Origin: Bacteroidia bacterium
GTDB lineage: Bacteria; Bacteroidota; Bacteroidia; JABEUT01
Direction of reading: 5' to 3'
Assembly: GCA_013044305.1 (NCBI GenBank)
Contig: JABEUT010000034.1
Span: 1-14,276 of the forward strand
DNA length: 14,276 bases
A program made the translations under genes and the position numbers. The first letter of the stretch is position 1. Every line of letters begins with the position of its first letter. Positions 1 through 7,061 of this stretch are shown one piece after another. Below the pieces are notes generated by a model. That model ran no database searches. It was not told where the DNA came from and saw only the letters and a list, made by a program, of their open reading frames with translations.

Positions 1-1
1 A

Positions 2-931
2 TTAAATGCCCCGTCCTTTGCCTATCTTTGGGTTGGAAATATGGAACGCGGAAAATACCTCTCCTTTTTCCTTACTGACACAGGTCTGAACATTGAATTT
101 TATGGCGATTCTGCGTCAAAAAGCAAAGTGTCGCCTACCTCACCGGAACAGAACACATATGAAGAATATTCAAAGCTGATGTTACCGAACAGTACCAAAA
201 TGAAGGAGCTTATTGAAATTGCCGGAAAATTATCGGCTAAAGTACAAAGCGAAGACAGGAAAAAGGAAATATACGACAGCCTGGGCAAGGAGTATATGCA
301 ACTGGAAAAAGCAAACACTTCCTTAATGGAAACCTTCGTGAAATCGCATACCGGTTCTGTGGTGAGCGCATGGGCAGTAGCCACCAGCAGCCTGATGTAC
401 GCTCCCGACCTGCTGAACCTGAAAATGCTCTATTCGGAGTTTCAGCCATCCGCAAAAAGCAACCCCTACGCGGTGCGAATAAAACGCATGATTGATGTAA
501 GCGAGCGGATTGCTATTGGCAGCATGGCACCCGATTTTACAGCTGACGACACGGCAAACAAGCCGGTGAGCCTTTCCGGGTTCAAAAACAAGTATGTATT
601 GCTTGATTTTTGGGCAAGCTGGTGCAACCCCTGCAGGCAGGAAAACCCAAATGTGGTTGACGCCTTCAATAAGTTCAGGAATAAAAACTTCACCATCCTT
701 CAGGTATCGCTGGACGACAACAGGGAAAACTGGGTGAAGGCGATTCACGATGACCGGCTTGACTGGAATCATGTATCTGACCTGAAGGGTTGGAGCAGCA
801 AAATTGCCATGCTATACGCCATACAGTCCATTCCCTCCAATTTTCTAATAGATCCGTCGGGTAAAATTATCGCTCACAACCTGCGGGGCGGCGCATTGCA
901 AGATACGCTTGCGCACATATTAGGAAACTGA
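2..931 (+). CDS. TlpA-family thiol-disulfide protein, DUF4369-like N-terminus (5' partial)
   Basis: This is the 3' part of a periplasmic thioredoxin-like protein; 309 codons are visible. The frame is open to the left edge, so the true start lies outside the window. The first ATG at 41 is not a credible start: no signal peptide follows it, and the residues before it read smoothly into the end of a DUF4369-like domain. A helical linker runs to about 520. The thioredoxin fold then begins with the usual APDF motif and a strand leading into WASWCNPC. The redox CxxC (C-N-P-C) is encoded at 623-634 and the cis-proline in the SIPSNFLID segment near 830. Family knowledge says such proteins are exported and act in disulfide reduction, cytochrome maturation or unknown envelope roles; the substrate cannot be told. 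It converges on the ABC permease gene with 59 bp between the stops. Confidence 0.9.
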   Translation, partial: LNAPSFAYLWVGNMERGKYLSFFLTDTGLNIEFYGDSASKSKVSPTSPEQNTYEEYSKLMLPNSTKMKELIEIAGKLSAKVQSEDRKKEIYDSLGKEYMQLEKANTSLMETFVKSHTGSVVSAWAVATSSLMYAPDLLNLKMLYSEFQPSAKSNPYAVRIKRMIDVSERIAIGSMAPDFTADDTANKPVSLSGFKNKYVLLDFWASWCNPCRQENPNVVDAFNKFRNKNFTILQVSLDDNRENWVKAIHDDRLDWNHVSDLKGWSSKIAMLYAIQSIPSNFLIDPSGKIIAHNLRGGALQDTLAHILGN

Positions 932-990
932 ATAGAAAACTCCTTAAATCTGGTCTATCAGATAAAGCCTTAGGGCATAAGCGGGTAAAT

Positions 991-2265
991 TCATGTACCC
1001 ACCAGTTGATTAACTGAAGCCTTGCTATCCATGGCATCGCGGAGCCCGTTACCGAGCATATAAAAGGCAAGCACCATGAGCATGATGCAAATACCCGGCA
1101 AAAAGGCAAGGTATGCCGAATCGGTAAGAATAAAACCTCTGTTTTGGTTAATCATTGCTCCCCATGAAGCTATGGGCGGCTGGGCTCCTATACCTAAAAA
1201 GCTTAGGCCCGCCTCTATAAGAATGGCGGAAGCAAAATTATCGGCTGCTACCACAATAATCGGGCCCATAATGTTGGGCAGGATATGCCGCAGTATTATC
1301 CGGAAATCGGAGTAGCCCATGGCGCGGGCTGCTTCTATGTAATTTTCTTCGCGTACGCTCATCACCTGCCCCCGCACAAGGCGTGCCACATCTACCCACA
1401 TGGTAAGCCCTACGGCTATAAATACCTGCCAGAAGCCTTTGCCCAGAGCAAGCGTTATGGCAATAACAAGCAGTAGTGTTGGCAGTGACCAGACTACGTT
1501 TATTAGCCACATTACAAAATTATCCCACTTCCCCTGAAAGTAACCGGCGGTTGCACCCAGAAGTATGCCTATGGAAAAGGCAATAAGTACGGAAACAAGC
1601 CCCACCGCAAGGGAAATGCGTGTGCCAATTATCAGACGGCTTAGCAAATCCCGGCCTTCCTGGTCTGTGCCAAGCCAGTACCTCTTTTCAACTATGTTGT
1701 TTTTCTTAATCTCTTCACTTAAGTCCTTTGTGGTTCGGGTTACCGGGTTATTTTGTCCGAGTACATAGCATGTTATTGTGTTGTTCACCGAATCGTATTT
1801 TAAGGGCTTGCTATAGTCAAGAGGATATATAACGTCTGCCATATTAAATGGAACCAAAGGACCGTTGTTATGCAGGCTTCCGGTGTAGGCTTCACAAACA
1901 ATGTTTTTACCGCTGAACCCATAGCGATAAATGGGTATATACCTGTACAGGCTGGGTTGTCCGTACAACATCTTGTAATACCATGACCTGACGGGGATTT
2001 TCTGATTTTCTCTTTCGAGCAGCATCATTACCTGAAAACCGGGAGGCTTTACCGATATTTCGAGTATCTGGTTATTTGCATTGGGGGTGGAATCGGGGGT
2101 AATAAGAAAACCCAAAATTGCAATAAACGCCGCCAATATGATGAAATAAAGGCTGAACATTGCTGGCTTGTTCTTCCTGAACCGCTTCCAGGCATGGCTA
2201 CCCAATGAATATGAATCGATTTCGACACGCTTGCGGAAGAAGGGCGATATGAGTGGCAATTTCAT
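991..2265 (-). CDS. ABC transporter permease, OppC/DppC type, with extended extracytoplasmic insertion
   Basis: This 424-residue inner-membrane permease belongs to the peptide/nickel (DppC/OppC) class. After a cytoplasmic N-terminus there is one membrane helix at about 36-56. A non-membrane stretch of roughly 135 residues follows, then the family hallmark YWLGTDQEGRDLLSR at 196-210 and about five more helices. The EAA loop that contacts the ATPase is clear at 311-331 (EAARAMG...LPN), followed by the GLSFLGIG motif at 353-360. Usual DppC proteins are near 300 residues, so the extra length is the insertion after helix 1, which has two cysteines (C124, C166). The ATG is fixed by an in-frame stop at 2275-2277. 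No partner permease, ATPase or binding protein lies in the window, so the substrate is unknown. It is the last gene of a minus-strand run, about 97 bp after the glycosyltransferase, and may have its own promoter. Confidence 0.92.
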   Translation of the reverse strand: MKLPLISPFFRKRVEIDSYSLGSHAWKRFRKNKPAMFSLYFIILAAFIAILGFLITPDSTPNANNQILEISVKPPGFQVMMLLERENQKIPVRSWYYKMLYGQPSLYRYIPIYRYGFSGKNIVCEAYTGSLHNNGPLVPFNMADVIYPLDYSKPLKYDSVNNTITCYVLGQNNPVTRTTKDLSEEIKKNNIVEKRYWLGTDQEGRDLLSRLIIGTRISLAVGLVSVLIAFSIGILLGATAGYFQGKWDNFVMWLINVVWSLPTLLLVIAITLALGKGFWQVFIAVGLTMWVDVARLVRGQVMSVREENYIEAARAMGYSDFRIILRHILPNIMGPIIVVAADNFASAILIEAGLSFLGIGAQPPIASWGAMINQNRGFILTDSAYLAFLPGICIMLMVLAFYMLGNGLRDAMDSKASVNQLVGT

Positions 2266-2292
2266 GAATGGCGCTTAGTTGATCCATAAATA

Positions 2293-2307
2293 GCCGCTAA
2301 CTGCGGC
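2293..2307 (-). other. Short inverted repeat between glycosyltransferase and permease
   Basis: GCCGC and GCGGC form a perfect 5-bp stem around a 5-base loop, in the 97-bp gap between two minus-strand genes. Read on the minus strand it is followed by a short A/T stretch (CTATTTATGG) but no real T-run. It could be a weak terminator for the glycosyltransferase transcript or a leader hairpin of the permease. The adjoining TATTTATG (2292-2285) matches the Bacteroidota -7 element TAnnTTTG at all but one constrained base, but has no -33 partner. Confidence 0.25.
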
Positions 2308-2362
2308 AGGGCGGGTTGCCGGATGGAGGGCTTGGGAATGGCGTTTTGTCTTTTATTTTTCA

Positions 2363-3595
2363 TTATTTAATTCTTCCTGATCTGCTGACTTTGTATTTTC
2401 TTCCCTTCCAGGTGTATGGCATTATAAAAGCAGCAAACCCTACCAAGCTTGTATATATGATGGTTATTGGTTCTGCGATGAGAAATACAGTTAAAAGATT
2501 CTTTTTGTCAAAAAATTTAGCGGCGTAAGTTAGCAATAAAAAGTCAATTGCCGATTTTAAAAAAATGCTTAGAAGAAACACAGGAAGGTATAAGGTATTG
2601 AAGAATAAGCAAAAACCGGATATTATGAGCAGCAGGTCTGACAGAAAAACGAGGAGTCCCACAGCGGTATTCAAATAATTTCCTCCGCGAAAGCCTTTGG
2701 ATGCCCAACGTATGCGTTGCTGAAAAAAGGCGCTCCAGCCTGGCTGGGCGCCTGTAAATACCAATGCATCCTTGCTTTTGATATACCTGATTGTTCCGGG
2801 AAACCTTTTGTTCATTTTAAATAACAAAAGTGTGTCATCGCCTGTAGGGATATCATTTATGCCGTTGAAACCCCCTGCCGCATAAAATGCCTCGCGGCTG
2901 TACGCCATATTCGCTCCATTGCACAGCAGCGGTATTTCGGCTGCGATACCTGCGCCTGTGAGCAGAGACAGGCCGCACTGTTCGAGCGACTGGAATTTGT
3001 CGCATAAGCTTGCCTCGCCTATTATGGACACAGGGCCGCAAAGCATATTGGTAACATGCGGCACGTAGGCTTTGACCAGGGCGCTAACCCAGGCATTTCC
3101 TGCCACACAATCGGCATCGGTAAGAATAATCAAATCGCCTGTTGCTGCTCTAATCCCCGATTCTATAGCGCTTTTCTTATTGGATACCTGGGTTTCCGCC
3201 TCTAAAATCGTATTTTTAACATTGCTGCCGGATAGTATTCTTCTGGCTTCATCCCGGGTATGGTCTTCCGATTGGTCGTCGCAAACGATAATTTCCATAT
3301 CCTCCCTTCCGTAATCCTGATTTAGTACTGAAGCAAGGCACTTTGCGATATTCTTTTCTTCGTTGCGGGCCGGAATGATTATGCTCACCTTGGTTGCCTT
3401 GTGTATGGCTTCTTTCCGTTCATAGCCAACTTTTCTCCAGTATACGAGATTATATACTATGAATACAGAGTATGCTACAACCAGAAGCAGGGTCAAGAGA
3501 TACAGATAGAAAACGGGTGAAGACAGATTTAACCGGTTAGTAAAACCCATGAGATTAATATGCATCATCATCTCTTGCTGAAATTTTAGCATCAT
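2363..3595 (-). CDS. Membrane-bound family 2 glycosyltransferase
   Basis: This is a processive-looking GT2 enzyme that would transfer sugars from nucleotide donors at the inner face of the cytoplasmic membrane. From the ATG at 3595 it has 410 residues; the following numbers use that start. One helix at about 26-50 precedes the GT-A domain. The domain opens with VSIIIPARNEE (70-80), DDQSEDHT (106-113) and the metal-binding TDAD (159-162). It then has the acceptor-side TGDD (251-254) and QQRIRW (292-297), the Q-x-x-R-W motif of cellulose/PNAG synthase relatives. About three C-terminal helices and a basic tail follow. The open frame extends to a TTG at 3631, but ATG at 3595 or 3592 is preferred because AGAGG lies 4 or 7 bases upstream. 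It follows the DUF4296 gene closely and is probably co-transcribed. Donor and product are not predictable. Confidence 0.9.
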   Translation of the reverse strand: MMLKFQQEMMMHINLMGFTNRLNLSSPVFYLYLLTLLLVVAYSVFIVYNLVYWRKVGYERKEAIHKATKVSIIIPARNEEKNIAKCLASVLNQDYGREDMEIIVCDDQSEDHTRDEARRILSGSNVKNTILEAETQVSNKKSAIESGIRAATGDLIILTDADCVAGNAWVSALVKAYVPHVTNMLCGPVSIIGEASLCDKFQSLEQCGLSLLTGAGIAAEIPLLCNGANMAYSREAFYAAGGFNGINDIPTGDDTLLLFKMNKRFPGTIRYIKSKDALVFTGAQPGWSAFFQQRIRWASKGFRGGNYLNTAVGLLVFLSDLLLIISGFCLFFNTLYLPVFLLSIFLKSAIDFLLLTYAAKFFDKKNLLTVFLIAEPITIIYTSLVGFAAFIMPYTWKGRKYKVSRSGRIK

Positions 3596-3599
3596 ACCG

Positions 3600-3616
3600 C
3601 CTCTGAACAGCAGAGG
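3600..3616 (-). promoter_or_regulatory. Hairpin overlapping the ribosome-binding site of the glycosyltransferase
   Basis: On the minus strand CCTCTG, a 5-base loop (CTGTT) and CAGAGG form a perfect 6-bp stem. The 3' arm contains AGAGG, the only Shine-Dalgarno-like sequence ahead of the ATG pair at 3595/3592. If it folds in mRNA it would hide the site until ribosomes finishing the upstream DUF4296 gene (stop at 3638-3640) open it, which would couple the two genes. Six-base direct repeats (ATACCG on the plus strand, 3594-3599 and 3618-3623) flank it. The fold is seen in the sequence; the regulatory role is inference. Confidence 0.35.
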
Positions 3617-3637
3617 AATACCGGCCGCCAATAAATG

Positions 3638-4039
3638 TTAATGACGGGCATTACCCAGCAATTTAGCCTTTTCTTCACTAACATTGATCAGCACTTTTTC
3701 ATATACAGAATCAAGAAGACGCGGGTGCCGAGTATAATAATCAACATACCGGTTGTAATCTTTCTGTGTTATATGGTGCTTCTTCCATAGCTCCGCAAAG
3801 GCAGCAGGGGCTGGGATAATGGAGTCGTGCCTTACCAGGCCAAGCTGCAAGGAGGCCTGCAATATATGCACGTCCGTAAGCAGCGATGCCATGCTGTCGG
3901 GCTGCATAATGTCTGCCGGGGTTCTGGGTTTACCGCTGTTGCTGCATGAGAATAACCCAAGCGCTATACATGAAACCAACCACAGGCACTTCACTTTTTG
4001 CGTTGATTTACCGATGCGCTTTTGTATTGAATGATACAT
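3638..4039 (-). CDS. DUF4296 domain lipoprotein
   Basis: This small predicted lipoprotein has 133 residues. The N-terminus is basic (KRIGKSTQKVK), followed by a hydrophobic stretch and a lipobox LFSC with the acylated Cys at residue 32, then a low-complexity linker (SNSGKPRTP). The mature part is helical. It begins with the family's 'D-x-H-I-L-Q-A' stretch near 56-62 and continues through KDYNRYVDYYTRHP near 93-106. I recognise it as the Bacteroidota-specific DUF4296 family, whose biochemical role is unknown. The n-region is rather long for a signal peptide, but there is no internal Met to use instead. A textbook -7 box at 4081-4074 places the transcript start about 28 bases ahead of this ATG. 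The glycosyltransferase follows directly, so the two probably form an operon concerned with the envelope. Confidence 0.85.
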   Translation of the reverse strand: MYHSIQKRIGKSTQKVKCLWLVSCIALGLFSCSNSGKPRTPADIMQPDSMASLLTDVHILQASLQLGLVRHDSIIPAPAAFAELWKKHHITQKDYNRYVDYYTRHPRLLDSVYEKVLINVSEEKAKLLGNARH

Positions 4040-4073
4040 GGATTGAGGGAATACAGATGCTTTTTGGCATTTA

Positions 4074-4081
4074 CAAAGGTA
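4074..4081 (-). promoter_or_regulatory. Bacteroidota -7 promoter element for the DUF4296-glycosyltransferase operon
   Basis: TACCTTTG on the minus strand is an exact match to the Bacteroidota primary sigma -7 consensus TAnnTTTG. It lies 34 bp upstream of the DUF4296 ATG, predicting a leader of about 25-30 nt. No good TTG/TTTG -33 element is seen at the usual 17-23 bp spacing, so confidence rests on the -7 box and its position. Confidence 0.6.
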
Positions 4082-4101
4082 ACAATATGCGGAAATTAAT
4101 G

Positions 4102-4109
4102 TATTTTTA
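4102..4109 (+). promoter_or_regulatory. Weak -7-like element for the outer-membrane protein gene
   Basis: TATTTTTA differs from TAnnTTTG only in the last base. It lies 21 bp upstream of the ATG at 4131, in the divergent spacer. There is no -33 element at the right distance. It is the best plus-strand candidate in the spacer but is weak. Confidence 0.25.
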
Positions 4110-4130
4110 CGGTTCTAAAAATGTAATCCG

Positions 4131-5582
4131 ATGAAGAAATTCTTACTCTTTATTTCTCTCCTCTTTGAAATTTCTGCAAACTGTACGGCCCAAATAGACC
4201 TTTGCCTACCCGTGGCTACCGCCAAGGGAGCCGCAGTAACGGCCGTGGTAAACGACTGGGAATGTATCGGCATCAATCCTTCCAATCTTGGCTGGGCCGA
4301 CAATCATAAGTTTTCCTTTACCATACTTAATGTGGGACTAAGCGTACAGTCGAGCGCTTTGAGCTATTCCATGCTAAGAAACTTACTGCTCCATCCGAGC
4401 GACACGTTTTCCACCGCCCAAAAGCACCAGTTCGGGCAAATACTCTCCAATCCGAACGGACTGAACCTATACGGTGATGTGAACTGGGCTGCCTTTTCAT
4501 TCAAGATACCTAAAATCGGCGGTTTCGCCATGAACCTGCGCGACAGAGTGATAGCCCACGTTACCCTTAGCCCTACTGCCGCCGATATATTATTCAACGG
4601 CCTGAATTCCCAGGCCTATCAGGATTCAACCAAAACCCTCGCCTCCAAAATATCGAACGAACTGGCCGGAACCAACTTTTCACTATACCAGTACCGGGAA
4701 TTGAACCTTGATTGGGGACGCGAGCTGTTCAGGATTGGCGGCGGTGGAGGCTCCGTTTCGTCCTTTGACGTGGAATCAAACCAAAAAACGGCTACCGAAA
4801 CCAGCGACCAGGACCCCGACTTCAATACTTTAAGGGTGTATGGGGGATTGGGGTTAAAATACCTTTGGGGGCTGGCCAACGTTTATGGCGACATAACGCC
4901 GGGCGGCCTTTATGCGCGCTCATCGGTTACCAATTCATACGGAATAAATTATGGCAACATACCCAATTTTACGCCTACCAATGCGGGAAACCTGTTTAAT
5001 AACGTAGGAACAGGCACAGCAATGGATATCGGACTTAGCGCTGCATATAAAAACTGGAAGTTCGGCGTTGCAGCCACCGACCTCGGCGCCATTTACTGGA
5101 AACACAACACACTAACCGCTATTGATACCAATATGCCGAGGCTTGCCGCCAATAACTACGGCATCAATTCCATACTCGGCAGCAACTTCGGAATAGCCAA
5201 CGGCACTTTTTTAAATTTTGCCCCGGGACCGGATTATTGGCTCGCCCTGCCTTCCAAACTAAGAACAGGAGTATCCTATACCCTGTCAAAAATCATCACC
5301 CTCTCGGCTGACATCGATTTCCCGCTGAACAACGTGATAGGAAATATACAGTTTCCCTTTTATGCTACGGCTGCTCAATTTAACATTTGCAAGTCCTTTT
5401 CAGTTTCTGCCGGGTTTTGTGGTAACCAGACCTATGGATTTAATATGCCTATAGGAATTTGCATTGGAATCAGCGATAAGGTACAGTTCTATATTACCAC
5501 AAGCGATGTGCTCACTTATCTCGGAAAACAGAATAATCCGAATATATCGGCGGCATTCGGCCTGCTGCGCATCAATTTTTAG
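4131..5582 (+). CDS. DUF5723-type outer-membrane beta-barrel protein
   Basis: This 483-residue exported protein looks like an outer-membrane barrel. A signal peptide (MKKFLLFISLLF...NCTA) is probably cleaved after residue 20, before QID. Soon after comes NDWECIGINPSNLGW (41-55), which resembles the N-terminal signature of the DUF5723/PorV-like family. The rest alternates polar and hydrophobic residues with many Gly, Asn and aromatics, as in beta strands. The chain ends in LRINF, with the terminal aromatic expected of a barrel insertion signal. A run of five glycines at 203-207 (RIGGGGGSVSSF) is a notable flexible segment. Function is unknown. Relatives are annotated as conserved Bacteroidota membrane proteins, and I cannot tie this one to type IX secretion from the neighbours. 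It diverges from the DUF4296 operon and lies 57 bp upstream of the dehydrogenase gene. Confidence 0.8.
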   Translation: MKKFLLFISLLFEISANCTAQIDLCLPVATAKGAAVTAVVNDWECIGINPSNLGWADNHKFSFTILNVGLSVQSSALSYSMLRNLLLHPSDTFSTAQKHQFGQILSNPNGLNLYGDVNWAAFSFKIPKIGGFAMNLRDRVIAHVTLSPTAADILFNGLNSQAYQDSTKTLASKISNELAGTNFSLYQYRELNLDWGRELFRIGGGGGSVSSFDVESNQKTATETSDQDPDFNTLRVYGGLGLKYLWGLANVYGDITPGGLYARSSVTNSYGINYGNIPNFTPTNAGNLFNNVGTGTAMDIGLSAAYKNWKFGVAATDLGAIYWKHNTLTAIDTNMPRLAANNYGINSILGSNFGIANGTFLNFAPGPDYWLALPSKLRTGVSYTLSKIITLSADIDFPLNNVIGNIQFPFYATAAQFNICKSFSVSAGFCGNQTYGFNMPIGICIGISDKVQFYITTSDVLTYLGKQNNPNISAAFGLLRINF

Positions 5583-5639
5583 CAGTTGCATCGTTTAATC
5601 ATTTAATCCGAAAGCAGCACACCCTAACCAAAAGCTTTT

Positions 5640-6440
5640 ATGAAACGAACATTCACCGGCAAGGTAGTTTGGATTACGGGTGCCTCATCGGGCATAGGAG
5701 AAGCGCTGGTTAAAGCCTTCGCAAAAGAAGGAGCGAGGGTTATCCTAACGGCAAGGCGCGAAGCAGAGTTGAAGCGGGTGCAGCATGAGGCGGAACTAAA
5801 TGATTCGAACAGCCTTATATTGCCTGTTGACCTATACCACAGTGAGGAAATACAGCCTGCTATCTTTAAGATAAATGATAAATTCGGAGCGATAGACATT
5901 TTGGTTTGCAATGCCGGTATAAGCCAGCGCGCCCTCGCCAAAGATACCCTGCCCGAAGTGGACAGAAAGATTATGGAGTTGAACTATTTTTCGGTTATTA
6001 CACTTACCAAAGCCGTGCTTAAAGGCATGCTTGAACGGCAGTATGGACAAATAGTGGTAATCAGCAGTGTTATGGGCAAGATAAGCATACCGCTTCGTTC
6101 GGCATACTGCGCTTCAAAACATGCCTTGCATGGCTTTTTCGAAGCCTTGCGCGCCGAAGTCTTTCGCGATAACATAAAGGTTACCTTGGTGTGCCCCGGC
6201 TATATCAAAACCAATGTATCGGTAAATGCCCTGACAGGGAAAGGCGACAAACATGGAAAAATGGAGGACGGACAGGCCAGGGGCCTGGCGCCGGAAATCT
6301 GCGCCAGACAAATAATACGTGCCGTTAAGTTGCAGAGGGAAGAGGTGTATATTGGCGGACCTGAAGTGGCTGCCTTGCAGGTGAACAGATTTTTCCCCAG
6401 GGTATTCTCGGCCGTTATGAAAAAGATGAAATTTGATTGA
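5640..6440 (+). CDS. Classical short-chain dehydrogenase/reductase (SDR)
   Basis: This 266-residue cytoplasmic NAD(P)-dependent oxidoreductase has a Rossmann fold. All classical SDR landmarks are present: the cofactor motif TGASSGIG at 13-20, NAG at 91-93, catalytic Asn115, Ser143, and Tyr156-x3-Lys160 (YCASK), then PGYIKT at 187-191. A basic pair follows beta-2 (TARR, 38-40), which is compatible with NADP(H) preference. The C-terminal region (PEVAALQVNRFFPRVFSAVMKKM) resembles the DHRS7-like, often membrane-associated, subgroup. The substrate cannot be predicted. It is the second plus-strand gene after the DUF5723-type gene and may be read from the same transcript. A 10-bp A/T palindrome sits where a ribosome-binding site would be. 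No clear terminator follows, and the next 560 bp are non-coding. Confidence 0.93.
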   Translation: MKRTFTGKVVWITGASSGIGEALVKAFAKEGARVILTARREAELKRVQHEAELNDSNSLILPVDLYHSEEIQPAIFKINDKFGAIDILVCNAGISQRALAKDTLPEVDRKIMELNYFSVITLTKAVLKGMLERQYGQIVVISSVMGKISIPLRSAYCASKHALHGFFEALRAEVFRDNIKVTLVCPGYIKTNVSVNALTGKGDKHGKMEDGQARGLAPEICARQIIRAVKLQREEVYIGGPEVAALQVNRFFPRVFSAVMKKMKFD

Positions 6441-6494
6441 AAGCCCTTTTGTTATTTGAAAAAACGATTAAATGATAACCGAATACATATAACA

Positions 6495-6512
6495 CTTTGC
6501 ATTAAGGCAAAG
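6495..6512 (+). other. Inverted repeat downstream of the dehydrogenase gene
   Basis: CTTTGC, a 6-base spacer and GCAAAG form a perfect 6-bp stem 54 bp after the SDR stop. It is placed where a terminator could be, but no T-run follows the 3' arm, so intrinsic termination is doubtful. It could equally be chance. Confidence 0.25.
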
Positions 6513-6870
6513 AACATAGATGCCAGCAAGCTGTTTTCTTTCTTTTCGTTTGACTGCAAAGAAACAATCAATGAAAAGGTCAAGGCTGCATTTCATCCTT
6601 TCCTCGACGGAATTTTTTATTCCTCACAATTTGCCAGGCTTGGCTTGATTTCATCAACTTATTAATTCGACCAGGTGATTTGAATTCTCAATAGCAAATG
6701 GTGAAGAACTTTGCGGCTTGGTGCGAAAAAGACAGACCATAGTTGAAACAGATAATACCAGAAAGAATCATGAGTAGTCAGCGTTATCAACGTTCCAATT
6801 TGTATACACTATTCTTAAAAAAGAGCAAAGTGTTCACAAAACTAATTAAAAGAATATGCGCTTAGTGTGC

Positions 6871-6890
6871 ATCCCGATGGCTATCGGGAT
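6871..6890. repeat. Strong intergenic palindrome, candidate dispersed Bacteroidota repeat
   Basis: ATCCCGAT and ATCGGGAT are perfect 8-base inverted copies around a 4-base loop (GGCT). Outer arms GTGC (6867-6870) and GCAC (6896-6899) can extend the stem across a 5-base bulge (CGGGA). CGGGATCGGGA on the right is a small direct repeat. It lies 430 bp past the SDR stop and about 120 bp before the gcvP promoter, too far from the first to be an obvious terminator. From memory, near-identical CCCGATAGCTATCGGG palindromes are scattered in Bacteroidota genomes; this is recollection, not a search result. Confidence 0.5.
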
Positions 6891-7006
6891 CGGGAGCACT
6901 ATAAATATATCAAAACCGAAATTGAAATTTTAATGTTCTGGTTCAATAGCAATTAAGGCTATGGGATATCTAAAGCGCTACTGCCCCGATAGTCCTAAAT
7001 AATGCC

Positions 7007-7036
7007 TTGCAATAAAGTATTTTCTTCCTACCTTTG
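7007..7036 (+). promoter_or_regulatory. Bacteroidota promoter of the gcvP-panB operon
   Basis: TTG at 7007-7009 is followed by exactly 19 bp and then TACCTTTG at 7029-7036. This matches the Bacteroidota primary sigma pattern (TTG, 17-23 bp, TAnnTTTG) in both elements and in spacing. Transcription should begin near 7041-7044, giving a leader of about 20 nt before the ATG at 7062. That leaves no room for a glycine riboswitch in the transcript. Confidence 0.8.
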
Positions 7037-7061
7037 CACCCCTAAAAATCAACCCGAGAAT

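Larger units (their letters stand above)
6441..7006. other. Long intergenic region without a convincing gene
   Basis: About 565 bp separate the dehydrogenase stop from the gcvP promoter. The composition is AT-rich. The only frame of any length (6456-6665, plus) starts with TTG, has no ribosome-binding site and resembles no family I know. Contents worth naming are a CTTTGC/GCAAAG inverted repeat near the start, a strong palindrome at 6871-6890, a CCCGATAG half-site at 6985-6992, and a GC-richer stretch at 6704-6730. No tRNA, riboswitch or transposase remnant was recognised. Confidence 0.6.

Noticed and set aside
23..30. TATCTTTG, an exact match to the Bacteroidota -7 consensus, just ahead of the ATG at 41
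   Set aside because: It lies inside the thioredoxin-protein reading frame, which is open to the window edge. The residues encoded across it fit the DUF4369-like domain. No signal peptide follows the ATG at 41, so this is most likely a chance match.
948..981. Small hairpins (ATCTG/CAGAT and CTTA/TAAG) between the convergent thioredoxin and permease genes, considered as terminators
   Set aside because: The stems are only 4-6 bp, A/T-rich and without a T-run on either strand, so they were not called.
3596..3631. TTG-initiated 12-residue extension of the glycosyltransferase
   Set aside because: It has no ribosome-binding site. It starts only 6 bases after the upstream stop, while the ATG pair at 3595/3592 has a Shine-Dalgarno-like sequence in place.
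6456..6665. 69-codon open frame on the plus strand in the long intergenic gap
   Set aside because: It starts with TTG, has no ribosome-binding site or promoter, resembles no known family, and is of a length expected by chance.
6441..7061. Possible glycine riboswitch ahead of gcvP
   Set aside because: The promoter at 7007-7036 leaves a leader of only about 20 nt, and no glycine-riboswitch core sequence was recognised further upstream.
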